64,000 nt of DNA from Gallaecimonas kandeliae. GTDB taxonomy: Bacteria; Pseudomonadota; Gammaproteobacteria; Enterobacterales; Gallaecimonadaceae. This document shows positions 51,844 to 60,128 of the stretch, in pieces (position 1 is the first letter of the stretch; every line of letters starts with the position of its first letter). Location of the stretch: positions 2,569,415 to 2,633,414 of the forward strand of contig NZ_CP118480.1 of NCBI RefSeq assembly GCF_030450055.1, given 5' to 3'. The translations under genes were made by a program, and so were the position numbers. Under the pieces are notes generated by a model, which did no database searches, was not told where the DNA came from, and saw only the letters and a program-made list of their open reading frames with translations.

Positions 51844-52221
51844 ATGAACAGTTTCAAACCCGCCGGCCATAACGCCGTCTCCCCCTACCTGCTGGTGAGT
51901 GATGCCAGCGCCATGCTCGACTTCCTGGTCAAGGCGTTCGGCGCCGAAGAGCTCTACCGCTCGGCCTTGCCGGACGGCAGCATCAAGCATGCCGAGGTCC
52001 GCATCGACGACTCGGTGATCATGATGGGAGAGCGCCCCGGCGAGCCCTTGTGTTGCTCGACCCACCTCTATGTGCCGGACCTGGACGCCTGCTACCAGCG
52101 GGCCCTGGCCGCCGGCGCCAGCTCCCTCAGCGAGCCCAGGGACCAGGCCTACGGCGATCGCAGCGCCGGGGTGTTGGACCCCCAGGGCAATATCTGGTGG
52201 CTGGGCACCCACCTGGGCTGA
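51844..52221 (+). CDS. VOC family protein (PhnB/YhjT-like), 125 residues
   Basis: Typical PhnB-type single VOC module: VSPYLLVSDASAMLDFLVKAFGAEELYRS at the start, SVIMMGERPGEP in the middle, and a DPQGNIWWLGTHL end with the metal-ligand region. Such proteins are often annotated as bleomycin-resistance or 3-demethylubiquinone methyltransferase-like; neither is certain. AAGGCG precedes the ATG. Confidence 0.8.
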   Translation: MNSFKPAGHNAVSPYLLVSDASAMLDFLVKAFGAEELYRSALPDGSIKHAEVRIDDSVIMMGERPGEPLCCSTHLYVPDLDACYQRALAAGASSLSEPRDQAYGDRSAGVLDPQGNIWWLGTHLG

Positions 52222-52312
52222 GGGCCAGGGCAGCACTTTTGCTCTTGGCCCGGCGAGGGGCATCACCTAATGTTAATGACGTAGGTTGTTGTCGCTGTGG
52301 GTTGTGTCAGTA

Positions 52313-53074
52313 ATGAAAATGATGATGTTCGGCCTCCTGGCGGTGCTGTTGCTGGCGTCGCCAGCGAGGGCAGAGGAAGGTGTGCCCGTTGCTGCCGGCC
52401 TCTTTCTGGGGATCATCAAGGAGGATGGTACCGGCCCCTACCAGCAGATCCTCCACGAAGCCGCTGAACGGGCCGGCCTCCACTTGGACGAGCGCGTCTA
52501 TCCGCTACCGAGGGCGCTCAATGAATTCAGCCATGGCCGGGCCCTGGCCATCTACGGCATGACGGAGGCCCTGGCACCGCTGCTTGGGGAAGACAAGATC
52601 CTCACGACCTACCCGCTAGGGGTCTACAAGCTCTATATCTTCACCCGCAAAGGCGAGGCGCCGATCTCCAGCCTGGCCCAACTCAAGGGCAAGCGGGTCG
52701 GTGGCCTGCTGGGTTACGAGAGGTACTACAGGTCCCTGCTGGACAAGGCAGTGCAAATTGACTTCATGGCGGACGAAAGCGCCCAACTGCGGAAGTTGGA
52801 AAACGGGCGCGTAGCGGCCGTCCTTGGCTTCATGCCGGACTGGATCCCCTACCTTGGCAAACTCGCCTGGGATCCCGGCTTCCCCGTCATGACCGGTTAT
52901 GACTACCTGACGGTCTGGAACACCCCACGGGGCAAGGCTTTTGTCGATGCCATCTCCCCCGCCCTCCAGCAGATGCACAGGGACGGCACCTTGAAACGGC
53001 TGCTGGGCAAACGCTTCATGTCTTTCCACTACCGTCCATCCCGGCCTTACGAATGGCAACCACCCCGGCCCTGA
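52313..53074 (+). CDS. Periplasmic solute-binding-like protein (SBP_bac_3), copy 1
   Basis: About 253 residues, signal peptide MKMMMFGLLAVLLLASPARA, then a bilobed extracellular solute-binding fold of the amino-acid (family 3) type. Blocks: GTGPYQQILHEAAERAGL, KGKRVGGLLGYERYY and LENGRVAAVLGFMPDWIPYL. No transporter genes are nearby, so it may be a sensor or orphan binding protein. A paralogue follows at once and the upstream regions share CTTGGCCCGGC. ATG 52313 is chosen for the signal peptide; its ribosome binding site is poor. Confidence 0.8.
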   Translation: MKMMMFGLLAVLLLASPARAEEGVPVAAGLFLGIIKEDGTGPYQQILHEAAERAGLHLDERVYPLPRALNEFSHGRALAIYGMTEALAPLLGEDKILTTYPLGVYKLYIFTRKGEAPISSLAQLKGKRVGGLLGYERYYRSLLDKAVQIDFMADESAQLRKLENGRVAAVLGFMPDWIPYLGKLAWDPGFPVMTGYDYLTVWNTPRGKAFVDAISPALQQMHRDGTLKRLLGKRFMSFHYRPSRPYEWQPPRP

Positions 53075-53192
53075 TGGCCATTTTCAGTGGCCCCTGCCTC
53101 AGAGCCGAAGTTCGTCTTTCGCACTTGGCCCGGCAGCACGCATCGCCTATGGTCATAGCCATGGGTGTGACAGCGGTCAGCTTGGAGTCGCG

Positions 53193-53963
53193 ATGCGAAA
53201 CCTGATGTCCTGCCTGCTGGCGGCGCTGTTGCTGCTGCCGCCAGCTATGGCAGAAGAAGGCGTCCCTGTTGCCGCCGGCATTTTCACCGGCCTCACCAAC
53301 GCAGAAGGTACAGGCCCTTACCAGCAGGTGCTCCACGAGGCGGCCAGGCGGGCCGGCATCAAGTTGGATGAGCGGGTCTACCCCATGAAGAGGGCCCAGC
53401 ATCTCTTTCGCGAGCACCAGGTGTTGGCCCTCTACGGGATGACGGAGGCCATCCTTGCCCATGAAAGCGAGGACAAGATCCTGGCCAGCTACCCGGTCGG
53501 CGCTTTCAAGATTTACTTCTTTACCCTCAAGGGCCAGGCCCCCATCAGCCGCTATGCCCAGTTGGCCGGCAAGACCGTCGGCGGCGTCCTGGGTAACGAG
53601 GCCTTCTACCGGCCGCTCAAGGAAAAAGGCATCAAGGTGGAATACCTGGCGGATGAAAGCACACAGCTCAAGAAGCTGGAGGCGGGGCGCATCGCGGCCC
53701 TCGTCGGCTTCATCCCCGATCTGGTGCCGGTGCTCGACAAGCTCTCTTGGGATCCACGTTTCCCCCTCTGGGAGGGATATGACTACATGACGGTCTGGAA
53801 AACCCCCGAAGGCCAGGCCTTCGTGAACGCCATCTCCCCCGCCTTGGTGTCCATGCACGACGACGGCACCACGGCGCGGATCCTCGGCAAGCGTTTCGTC
53901 CCCTTCGACTATCACCCCACCAAAGCCTACGAATGGCGCCCGGAGCAACAGCAAACCAAATGA
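53193..53963 (+). CDS. Periplasmic solute-binding-like protein (SBP_bac_3), copy 2
   Basis: A 256-residue close paralogue of copy 1 (EEGVPVAAGIF, GTGPYQQVLHEAARRAG, AGKTVGGVLGNEAFY, ADESTQLKKLEAGRIAAL), with its own signal peptide MRNLMSCLLAALLLLPPAMA. It has clearly diverged, for example at the region following GVLG. The two genes look like a tandem duplication including the promoter. Its stop overlaps the ICMT-like gene (ATGA), so the latter is translated with it. Confidence 0.82.
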   Translation: MRNLMSCLLAALLLLPPAMAEEGVPVAAGIFTGLTNAEGTGPYQQVLHEAARRAGIKLDERVYPMKRAQHLFREHQVLALYGMTEAILAHESEDKILASYPVGAFKIYFFTLKGQAPISRYAQLAGKTVGGVLGNEAFYRPLKEKGIKVEYLADESTQLKKLEAGRIAALVGFIPDLVPVLDKLSWDPRFPLWEGYDYMTVWKTPEGQAFVNAISPALVSMHDDGTTARILGKRFVPFDYHPTKAYEWRPEQQQTK

Positions 53964-54400
53964 CCCGTTACCCCCTGCTGCTGATGCTGACCCTGCTGGG
54001 CCTCTCCCTCCTCTTGTGGCTGCTGCTGCCCCTCTCCTTCGGCCTGGGCCTCGGCCTGATGCTGGTCGGGGGCGCCCTCTTTGCAGTGGGCACCTTGCTG
54101 CTCCTGCTCTCGGCCGGCCTCTTTCGCCGCCGCGCCACCACCTTGGATCCCACCCGGGCACCGGATCTGCTGGTCACCAGCGGCCTCTACCGCTTCAGCC
54201 GCAACCCCATGTACCTCGGCATGCTGCTGATGCTCCTTGGCCTGGCCCTGGCGCTGGACTCCCTGCTGGGCCTGCTCTTCCCCATCGCCTTCTTCGCCTT
54301 GATGAACTGGCGACAGATCCCCGCCGAGGAATCGCGGATAGAGGCGGCCTTCGGCGACCAATACCGTCATTACCAGAAGCGGACAAGGCGCTGGCTCTAG
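53960..54400 (+). CDS. Isoprenylcysteine carboxyl methyltransferase-like membrane protein
   Basis: About 146 residues, two to three N-terminal membrane helices, then the ICMT/PEMT signature: LLVTSGLYRFSRNPMYLGMLLMLLG and a C-terminal PAEESRIEAAFGDQYRHYQKRTRRWL. These small proteins belong to the isoprenylcysteine methyltransferase/NnrU-like group; the methyl acceptor in bacteria is not known. ATG 53960 is in the ATGA overlap with the preceding gene. Confidence 0.82.
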   Translation: MTRYPLLLMLTLLGLSLLLWLLLPLSFGLGLGLMLVGGALFAVGTLLLLLSAGLFRRRATTLDPTRAPDLLVTSGLYRFSRNPMYLGMLLMLLGLALALDSLLGLLFPIAFFALMNWRQIPAEESRIEAAFGDQYRHYQKRTRRWL

Positions 54401-54450
54401 GGGAACCTCACCCCCTCTAAGACCTTGGAAAACAAAAGGAAAGGGGCTCC

Positions 54451-54903
54451 ATGCGCTACCTCTCGCTACTGCTTATCGCCGCCCTGGCCGCCAACTGCGG
54501 CTTTGTGGTCCACCTCGTCTCTGCCAAATGGCTCAACGCCTGGATCGCCGCCCAGAGGCAGGGGCATCAGATCCAGCCGTCCTGGGATCTCCGTTACGCG
54601 GCCCTCGCCAGCGGCCTCGAATACGGCCTGCCCACAGTCGCCCTCTACTGGCTGATGCGGAACCGGCTTGGCCTGGCGGCCAGGGTGGCGTTGCTGGCCG
54701 TGCTGCTCACGGCGCTGCATGGCGCCCTGCTGCGCCAACCCCTGATGGACTGGCTGGTGGGCAACCCCCTGGCCGTGGTACTGGTGCAGAACTGCCTCAA
54801 GTGGTTGGTCTGGTGGCTGATGGCGACAGTGGTGGTCATAGGCGTGGAATGGCTGCACCAGCACGGCGCCAGCCTTGAGCCCAAACCGGCTCAGGGAGGC
54901 TGA
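54451..54903 (+). CDS. Small four-helix membrane protein, unknown
   Basis: A 150-residue hydrophobic protein with membrane segments at about 3-23, 45-65, 75-95 and 105-130. No family recognised. Ribosome binding site AAGG precedes the ATG. The next 180 bp contain the tail of an alpha/beta hydrolase, in another frame. Confidence 0.6.
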   Translation: MRYLSLLLIAALAANCGFVVHLVSAKWLNAWIAAQRQGHQIQPSWDLRYAALASGLEYGLPTVALYWLMRNRLGLAARVALLAVLLTALHGALLRQPLMDWLVGNPLAVVLVQNCLKWLVWWLMATVVVIGVEWLHQHGASLEPKPAQGG

Positions 54904-55084
54904 ATGGCCCAATGACGGCAAGGTGACGGTGGCCAGCACCCGCCTCGCCGGCATGGCCGACCACATCACCCTTGCCGTCACCCATCCGCTGATGATGCGA
55001 AGCCCCGCCGTCATCCGCCAGGTGCTGTGTTTCCTGACCCAGGGGCACTTCGCCACCCTGGCCAAAAAGCCTCCACAATGGTAA
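54899..55084 (+). pseudogene. C-terminal remnant of an alpha/beta hydrolase
   Basis: Frame 54899-55084 reads WPNDGKVTVASTRLAGMADH, then HPLMMRSPAVIRQVL and FLTQGHF. This is the end of a lipase/acetyltransferase-like alpha/beta hydrolase, including the aspartate (NDGKV) and histidine (MADH/THP) region. The nucleophile elbow and the remaining two thirds are absent; upstream sequence belongs to the membrane protein gene in another frame. It is a truncated leftover, probably from a deletion. Confidence 0.68.
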
Positions 55085-55127
55085 AAAGGGCGCTCCTTAA
55101 CAACTTCATTACCAAAGGGATTTTGTG

Positions 55128-55355
55128 ATGCAAAGCGCCAAGCCCAGGCCCCCCATCCCCTTGCTGTTGCTGGACATGGTCGGCGTCCTGCTGCTGGGCC
55201 TTGGCCTTGGCGAGCACTTCGGTGACCTCGGCCTGGTGCCCCCATCCCTGCGTTTCCCCCACTTCGATATCGCCCTGATGGCGGCCGGTGCGCTGCTGAT
55301 GCTGCCCTTCATTAGCTGGACCCTGAAGCGGGCCCTGGGCAAGGCCAGGCAATGA
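55128..55355 (+). CDS. DUF1418 (YbjC-like) small membrane protein
   Basis: Seventy-five residues, two membrane helices (LLLLDMVGVLLLGLGL and ALMAAGALLMLPFI) separated by a short loop with PSLRFPHFD. The arrangement fits YbjC/DUF1418. ATG 55128 is preferred to the GTG at 55125, since AAAGGGA (55114-55120) is spaced 7 nt from the ATG. Overlaps the next gene by 4 nt. Confidence 0.65.
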   Translation: MQSAKPRPPIPLLLLDMVGVLLLGLGLGEHFGDLGLVPPSLRFPHFDIALMAAGALLMLPFISWTLKRALGKARQ

Positions 55356-55897
55356 CGCTGATGCTGCATAGCCCCCGCCTGTGCATCCTTCCCATGGACG
55401 AAAGGGATCTGCCGGCCTTTGCCGCCTACAGGGCTAAGCCGGAGGTGGCCCGTTACCAGAGCTGGGAAGATTACGACCTGGCCAGGGCCAAGGCCCTGCT
55501 GGCCGAGGTCCAGGCCAAGCCCTTTGCCAGCCTGGACCATTGGTGCCAGTTGGCGGTAAGAAACAAAACCAGCGGTGCCCTGCTGGGCGATCTGGCCCTG
55601 AAACGGCTGGCCGACGGCGAAGCCGAACTGGGCCTGACCTTGGCCCCTGCCCACCAGGGCCAAGGCTATGCCACCGAGGCCCTTGGCACCCTGGTGGCCT
55701 ACCTATTCACCGAGCTTGGACTAAAAGGCCTCCAGGCCTGGGTGGACAGCCGCAACGCCCCCTGCATCCGGGTGCTGGAGCGGCTCGGCTTCGAAAGGAC
55801 CGGCCAGGAAACGGCTCCCTTCAAGGGCGAACTCTGCACCGAGTACCGCTATCAGCTGCCGCTGGCGCGCTGGCAACAACGACAGGAACGACCATGA
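55352..55897 (+). CDS. GNAT family N-acetyltransferase (RimJ/RimL type)
   Basis: A 181-residue acetyltransferase with the RimJ/L opening SPRLCILPMDERDLPAF, the acetyl-CoA loop LAPAHQGQGYATEALGTLVAYLF, and the VDSRNAPCIRVLERLGFERTG tail. Such enzymes acetylate protein N-termini, small molecules or toxins. It overlaps both the DUF1418 gene and the esterase gene by 4 nt. Confidence 0.86.
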   Translation: MTLMLHSPRLCILPMDERDLPAFAAYRAKPEVARYQSWEDYDLARAKALLAEVQAKPFASLDHWCQLAVRNKTSGALLGDLALKRLADGEAELGLTLAPAHQGQGYATEALGTLVAYLFTELGLKGLQAWVDSRNAPCIRVLERLGFERTGQETAPFKGELCTEYRYQLPLARWQQRQERP

Positions 55898-56703
55898 CCA
55901 GGCTGCGCCGCTTCGCCCTTATCCTTGCCCTGCTGCCGCTGCTGGCCTGGGCCCAGCCCCTGGTGATAGGAGAGAGCTTCGACATCCCCTCCAAGGTGCT
56001 GGGAGAGAGCCGCCATATCAACGTCTTCAGGCCCAAGGCCTATGGCCTGGCCGATGACGCGCCCCTGCCGGTGCTCTACATGCCGGACGGCGGCATCGGC
56101 GAGGACTTCCTGCACGTGGCGGGGCTGCTGCAGGTGTCGGTGATGAACGGCACCATGAGGCCCTTCCTGCTGGTGGGGATCCAGAACACCCAGCGCCGAC
56201 GGGACCTCACTGGCCCCACCACCGACCCCAGGGACGAGAGCATAGCCCCGGTAGTGGGCGGCTCCCAGGCGTTCCGCGATTTCATCCGCACCGAGCTGAT
56301 GCCCGAGGTGCGCCGCCGCTATCCTACCCGGGACGAAACCGCCATCGTCGGCGAGTCCCTGGCCGGGCTCTTCATCTTAGAGACCCTGGTCAAGGAACCC
56401 AGCCTCTTCGACGACTACATCGCCCTGGACCCCAGCCTCTGGTGGAACCACGAACAGCTGGTGGCCCAGGCCGCCTCGGTCAAGGCGCTCAAGGGCAAGC
56501 ACCTCTTCATCGCCACCAGCGGCGAGCCGACCATATTGGCGCCCACCGAAAAGCTGGTGACCGACTGGCAAAAGCAAGCGCCCCAAGGCCTGCAGTGGCA
56601 GTACCACCATTTCCCCAAGGAGCGCCACCAGACCATCTACCACCCGGCGGCACTGCTGGCCTTCAGGGCCATCTTCGCGCCGGCTCCTACCGCCACTGAA
56701 TAG
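55894..56703 (+). CDS. Exported esterase, IroE/Fes-like alpha/beta hydrolase
   Basis: A 269-residue esterase with a signal peptide (FALILALLPLLAWA). The nucleophile elbow is IVGESLAGLF, the acid residue probably in LDPSLWW and the histidine in KERHQTIYHP. The family (PF00756) includes IroE siderophore esterase and esterase D-like enzymes; substrate not predictable. CAGGAA precedes ATG 55894, which overlaps the GNAT stop (ATGA). Confidence 0.83.
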   Translation: MTRLRRFALILALLPLLAWAQPLVIGESFDIPSKVLGESRHINVFRPKAYGLADDAPLPVLYMPDGGIGEDFLHVAGLLQVSVMNGTMRPFLLVGIQNTQRRRDLTGPTTDPRDESIAPVVGGSQAFRDFIRTELMPEVRRRYPTRDETAIVGESLAGLFILETLVKEPSLFDDYIALDPSLWWNHEQLVAQAASVKALKGKHLFIATSGEPTILAPTEKLVTDWQKQAPQGLQWQYHHFPKERHQTIYHPAALLAFRAIFAPAPTATE

Positions 56704-56711
56704 GAATCCTC

Positions 56712-57302
56712 ATGGCCTTTATCGAACCCGTCCGCCTGGAAGGGCAGCATCTGGTATTGGAACCCCTGTCCCTGGAACACCTGGATGGCCTCAAGGCCGC
56801 TGTCAGCGACGGCGAACTCTGGCAGCTTTGGTACACCTCGGCGCCCCACCCGGAGCGGATGGCCGCCGAGATAGAAAGGCGCCTGGGGCTGCTGGAGCAA
56901 GGCCTGATGCTGCCCTTCGCCCTGCGCCGCACGGACAACGGCCAGCTCTGCGGCATGACCACCCTGACCAATGTCGACGCCAAGAACCGCCGGGTGGAGA
57001 TCGGTTACACCTGGCTGGCGAAAAGCGCCCAGCGCACCGCCATCAACACCGAAGCCAAGCTGATGCTGCTGACCCATGCCTTCGAGGCCCTGGGCTGCAT
57101 CGCCGTGGAATTCCGTACCCACTTCATGAACCACCAGTCCAGAGCCGCCATAGCCCGCCTCGGCGCCAGGCAGGACGGCATACTGCGCAACCACCAGATC
57201 ATGGCCGACGGCAGCTACCGCGACACCGTCGTGTTCTCCATCATCGAAGGGGAATGGCCCATGGTGCGCCGCCACCTGCGCCACCAGTTGGAGCGCCGCT
57301 GA
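56712..57302 (+). CDS. GNAT family N-acetyltransferase
   Basis: A 196-residue RimL-like acetyltransferase (VRLEGQHLVLEPLSLEHLDGL, later RVEIGYTWLAKSAQRTAINTEAKLMLL and HFMNHQSRAAIARLGARQDG). The TWL...INTEAK loop is typical of the DUF4246/RimJ-L subgroup near phage-like and housekeeping genes. It begins 8 bp after the esterase stop and probably ends the operon. Unknown substrate. Confidence 0.84.
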   Translation: MAFIEPVRLEGQHLVLEPLSLEHLDGLKAAVSDGELWQLWYTSAPHPERMAAEIERRLGLLEQGLMLPFALRRTDNGQLCGMTTLTNVDAKNRRVEIGYTWLAKSAQRTAINTEAKLMLLTHAFEALGCIAVEFRTHFMNHQSRAAIARLGARQDGILRNHQIMADGSYRDTVVFSIIEGEWPMVRRHLRHQLERR

Positions 57303-57437
57303 GGCTTACCGGCGTCGACGCCAACGAAAACCAACCTGGCCTTGAAGGTCCCCTCGGCGCTTGGTTATCAAGCGGTTGCTTTTCAAAGAAAACAGGCAGC
57401 TTTAAGCTAAGGCCAGCAAAACCCGCCAGAGACAGTC

Positions 57438-58004
57438 ATGGAAGCAATGCACAAGAAGTGGTACCAGAACCCGGAGATGATCGTCGGCCTTTCGGCCTTG
57501 ATAGTGAGCCTGGTGGCGGTGTTCGTCGGGGTCTATTCGGCCAGCATCGACAGGGCCTATGCCAGGGCTTCTGTCTGGCCCCGTCTGGAGATCTACCGCA
57601 ACTACACCCAGAAAAAAGAAGACGGCAAAGAGGCGGGCTCTCTGCTGCAATACGGCGTCAACAACAACGGCACAGGGCCAGCCATCATCAAGTACGCCAA
57701 GGTGACCCTGGACGGCAAAGCGGTGAAGAACTGGGCCGATCTCATGAAGGCCGTGGCGGGTAACGCCAACCAGCTGAATCAATCCCAGATCAACGGCCGT
57801 ACCCTACCCGCCCAGCAGAGCATCACCGCCTTCGGCACAGAGAACCAGCCCTTCATCAAGGCCTGGTTCGGCAACGAAGCCAAGCGGCTTACCATCGACC
57901 TCTGCTACTGCTCCATCTACGACGAGTGCTGGGCCACCGATATCGCCAACAAGCCCAAACCCATCCCGGCCTGTCCCAGCACTGCCGACGCCTTCGAGCA
58001 ATGA
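57438..58004 (+). CDS. Membrane-anchored hypothetical protein
   Basis: A 188-residue protein with an N-terminal membrane helix (MIVGLSALIVSLVAVFVGVY) and a ~150-residue soluble part, probably cytosolic or periplasmic, with YGVNNNGTGPAIIKYAKVTLDG and a cysteine-rich CYCSIYDECWATD segment. No family recognised. The gap before it (57303-57437) contains no other gene. Followed by a terminator. Confidence 0.6.
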   Translation: MEAMHKKWYQNPEMIVGLSALIVSLVAVFVGVYSASIDRAYARASVWPRLEIYRNYTQKKEDGKEAGSLLQYGVNNNGTGPAIIKYAKVTLDGKAVKNWADLMKAVAGNANQLNQSQINGRTLPAQQSITAFGTENQPFIKAWFGNEAKRLTIDLCYCSIYDECWATDIANKPKPIPACPSTADAFEQ

Positions 58005-58010
58005 CAAAAA

Positions 58011-58034
58011 AGGCCCGCTGTTGCGGGCCTTTTG
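58011..58034. terminator. Bidirectional terminator between the hypothetical and citrate synthase genes
   Basis: AGGCCCGC-TGTT-GCGGGCCT stem, preceded by A6 and followed by TTTG. Serves both flanking convergent genes. Confidence 0.9.
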
Positions 58035-58035
58035 T

Positions 58036-59139
58036 TTACTTGCCGATGTAGAGGGCGCGGGGCCGGATCAGGCGCGGATCCTGGTTGAATTCAAAGAAAT
58101 GGGCCGTCCAGCCGAACACCCTGGCGCAGGCGAAGAGCGACGTGAAGTAGGGTTCGCTGATCCCCAGCGCCAGATAGACGGCGCCCTTGTAAAACTCCAA
58201 GTTGGCGTGGATCTCCTTGCCCTTCTTGCCGAATTCGTCCTGGCAGGCCTCTTCCACGGCCACCAGGGTATCCATCAGCCCCTGGTACTGGGTGCCTTCG
58301 CAGAACTGGCGGGCCATGGGCTTGAGGATGGCGGCGCGGGGGTCGAGGCGGCGGTATTCGCGGTGGCCCATGCCCATGATCTTGACCTTGTTGGCCAGGG
58401 CAGTGCTAACCCAGGCGGCGGCCTGGTCGGCACTGCCGATCTCGCGGGCCATCATCACCGCAGCCTCGTCAGCACCGCCGTGCAGCGGGCCCGACAGGGC
58501 GCCCAGACTGCCGCCTATGCTGGCGGCAAGGCTGGCCTTGGTGGAGGCCACCACCCGGCCGGCAAAGGTGCCGGCGTTGAAGCTGTGGTCCATCTGCAGG
58601 ATCTGCACCGTTTCCAGTGCCCGCACGGCATGGGCAGAGGGCTGGGCGCGGTTGAAGGCGTAGAGCAGCTTTTCGGCAAAGCCGAGGCCGGCCGGCAGCT
58701 CCACCAGGGAGCCGAATTGGCAGAGGTTGTGCCAGGCGCGGACAATGGCGGACTGCTTGGCCGCCAGCACCAGGGCCTTTTCCAGTTCCTTGGGCAGGAA
58801 GGCCGGCAAAGGGTTGCGGGCCTGGGTGTCGGTGATGGGGGCCAGTGCCTGGAGTACGGCCATGGGGTGAAGACCACGGCCCAACTGCTCCAGGACCCGC
58901 AGTTCCACGGCGCCCAGTTCGGATTCGGCGGCCAGCCAGGCGTCGAAGGCCTTGGCCTCGTCCTCGGTGAGCTGCTTATCGGCCAGCACCAGGGCGATAA
59001 CGGCAGCCAGGGACTGCTGGCTCAGCGCATGAATGTCCTGGCCGCGATAGCTCAGGCGGCCAATGTCCCCTTCCACGTTGGAGATGGCGGTAGCGCCAAC
59101 CAATACCCCTTCCAGGCCGATATTGATCTCTGTGGTCAT
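58036..59139 (-). CDS. Citrate/2-methylcitrate synthase family protein
   Basis: A 367-residue member of the short citrate synthase class (like Bacillus CitA/MmgD and PrpC), condensing acetyl- or propionyl-CoA with oxaloacetate. It has the N-terminal GLEGVLVGATAISNVEGDIG motif, the first catalytic histidine in GPLHGGADE, and the second in MGMGHREYR. The expected catalytic aspartate region reads NLEFYKG, with Glu in place of the Asp of NVDFYSG in canonical enzymes. AGAGGA precedes ATG 59139. A LysR-type regulator is divergent. Second-copy citrate synthases of this kind often serve propionate or stress metabolism; this is inference. Confidence 0.85.
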   Translation of the reverse strand: MTTEINIGLEGVLVGATAISNVEGDIGRLSYRGQDIHALSQQSLAAVIALVLADKQLTEDEAKAFDAWLAAESELGAVELRVLEQLGRGLHPMAVLQALAPITDTQARNPLPAFLPKELEKALVLAAKQSAIVRAWHNLCQFGSLVELPAGLGFAEKLLYAFNRAQPSAHAVRALETVQILQMDHSFNAGTFAGRVVASTKASLAASIGGSLGALSGPLHGGADEAAVMMAREIGSADQAAAWVSTALANKVKIMGMGHREYRRLDPRAAILKPMARQFCEGTQYQGLMDTLVAVEEACQDEFGKKGKEIHANLEFYKGAVYLALGISEPYFTSLFACARVFGWTAHFFEFNQDPRLIRPRALYIGK

Positions 59140-59199
59140 AGGGTCCTCTGTTCTGGTTAGAAAAATGAGGCCCTATTAAAGGCGCGCCCCCGTTGTTAA

Positions 59200-59230
59200 T
59201 CTAATCAAACTAAATAAACAAACGATTAGA
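59200..59230. promoter_or_regulatory. Inverted repeat between citrate synthase and LysR genes
   Basis: TCTAATC (59200-59206) and GATTAGA (59224-59230) form a perfect 7-bp inverted repeat with a 17-nt spacer in the AT-rich, 101-bp divergent region. This layout fits a LysR-type regulator site for autoregulation and control of the synthase gene. Confidence 0.6.
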
Positions 59231-59240
59231 CATACTTATC

Positions 59241-60128
59241 ATGAGATTGGAAAACGGTGAGCTGCGCACCTTCCACACCCTGGCCCGCACCGGCGGTTTC
59301 AGGGCCGCCGCCAAGGAGCTGCACCTGACCCAGTCGGCGGTGAGCCAGGCCATCAAGCAGCTGGAAACCAAGCTGGGCCAGCCGCTGCTGATCCGGGAAA
59401 GGCCCATCAAGCTCACCGAAGCCGGCCGGCGCCTGTACCGCCACGCCGACGACCAATTGCGCCAGGAACAATTGGTGCTGGGGGATCTGGCCCGCCTGGC
59501 CAGGGGCGCCAACCAGCAGCTGAGCGTGGCCATCGACAGCACCAACAACAGGTTCGCCGGCCCCGATCTCATCGCCCAGTTCAGCCAGCAGTGGCCCGAG
59601 ACGAGGCTGCGCATCATAGAGCAGCCGTCCCGCGATATAGTGCAGTCTGTGATGAGCGGCGAGGTGGAGCTGGGGCTGGGGCCCTTCGAGACCCGCATGC
59701 CCCAATTCGAGTGCATCCCCATCTACGAGGAAACGCGGCGGCTGCTGGTCAGCCCCACCCACCCCCTGCACCAGCAGCAGATGAGCCTGTCGCAGCTGCG
59801 CAAGATACCGCTGGTGGTGTCGTCACTGGACGAGCCAGACCAGCGCCCCTACCAGGAAAAACTGCGGGACCGCTTCCAGATGATCTGGCAGATCTCCAGC
59901 CTCAACCTGCGCCTCAACCTTATCGACAGGGGCTTGGCAGTGGGTTACGTCAGTGACCGGGTGACCTGCGAGCTACCCCAGGTGCAGCACCTGCGCGCGC
60001 TGAGCGAGTTCGAATTTGCCGCCATTCAGCGGCAAGTGGGGATCTTTTTCCGGAAGGGCCGCGAGCTGAGCCCGGCGGCCCTGGACTTCATCGGGGTCTG
60101 CAAGGACTACTGGGCTCAATCCTTGTAG
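59241..60128 (+). CDS. LysR family transcriptional regulator
   Basis: A 295-residue LTTR. The N-terminal winged helix-turn-helix reads LRTFHTLARTGGFRAAAKELHLTQSAVSQAIKQLE-like (residues ~6-41), with a linker helix and a two-lobed effector domain (SVAIDSTNNRF, PLVVSSLDEP, RGLAVGYVSDRV). It is divergent from the citrate synthase paralogue and probably controls it through the inverted repeat between them. The end overlaps the convergent psiE by 13 nt. Confidence 0.88.
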   Translation: MRLENGELRTFHTLARTGGFRAAAKELHLTQSAVSQAIKQLETKLGQPLLIRERPIKLTEAGRRLYRHADDQLRQEQLVLGDLARLARGANQQLSVAIDSTNNRFAGPDLIAQFSQQWPETRLRIIEQPSRDIVQSVMSGEVELGLGPFETRMPQFECIPIYEETRRLLVSPTHPLHQQQMSLSQLRKIPLVVSSLDEPDQRPYQEKLRDRFQMIWQISSLNLRLNLIDRGLAVGYVSDRVTCELPQVQHLRALSEFEFAAIQRQVGIFFRKGRELSPAALDFIGVCKDYWAQSL

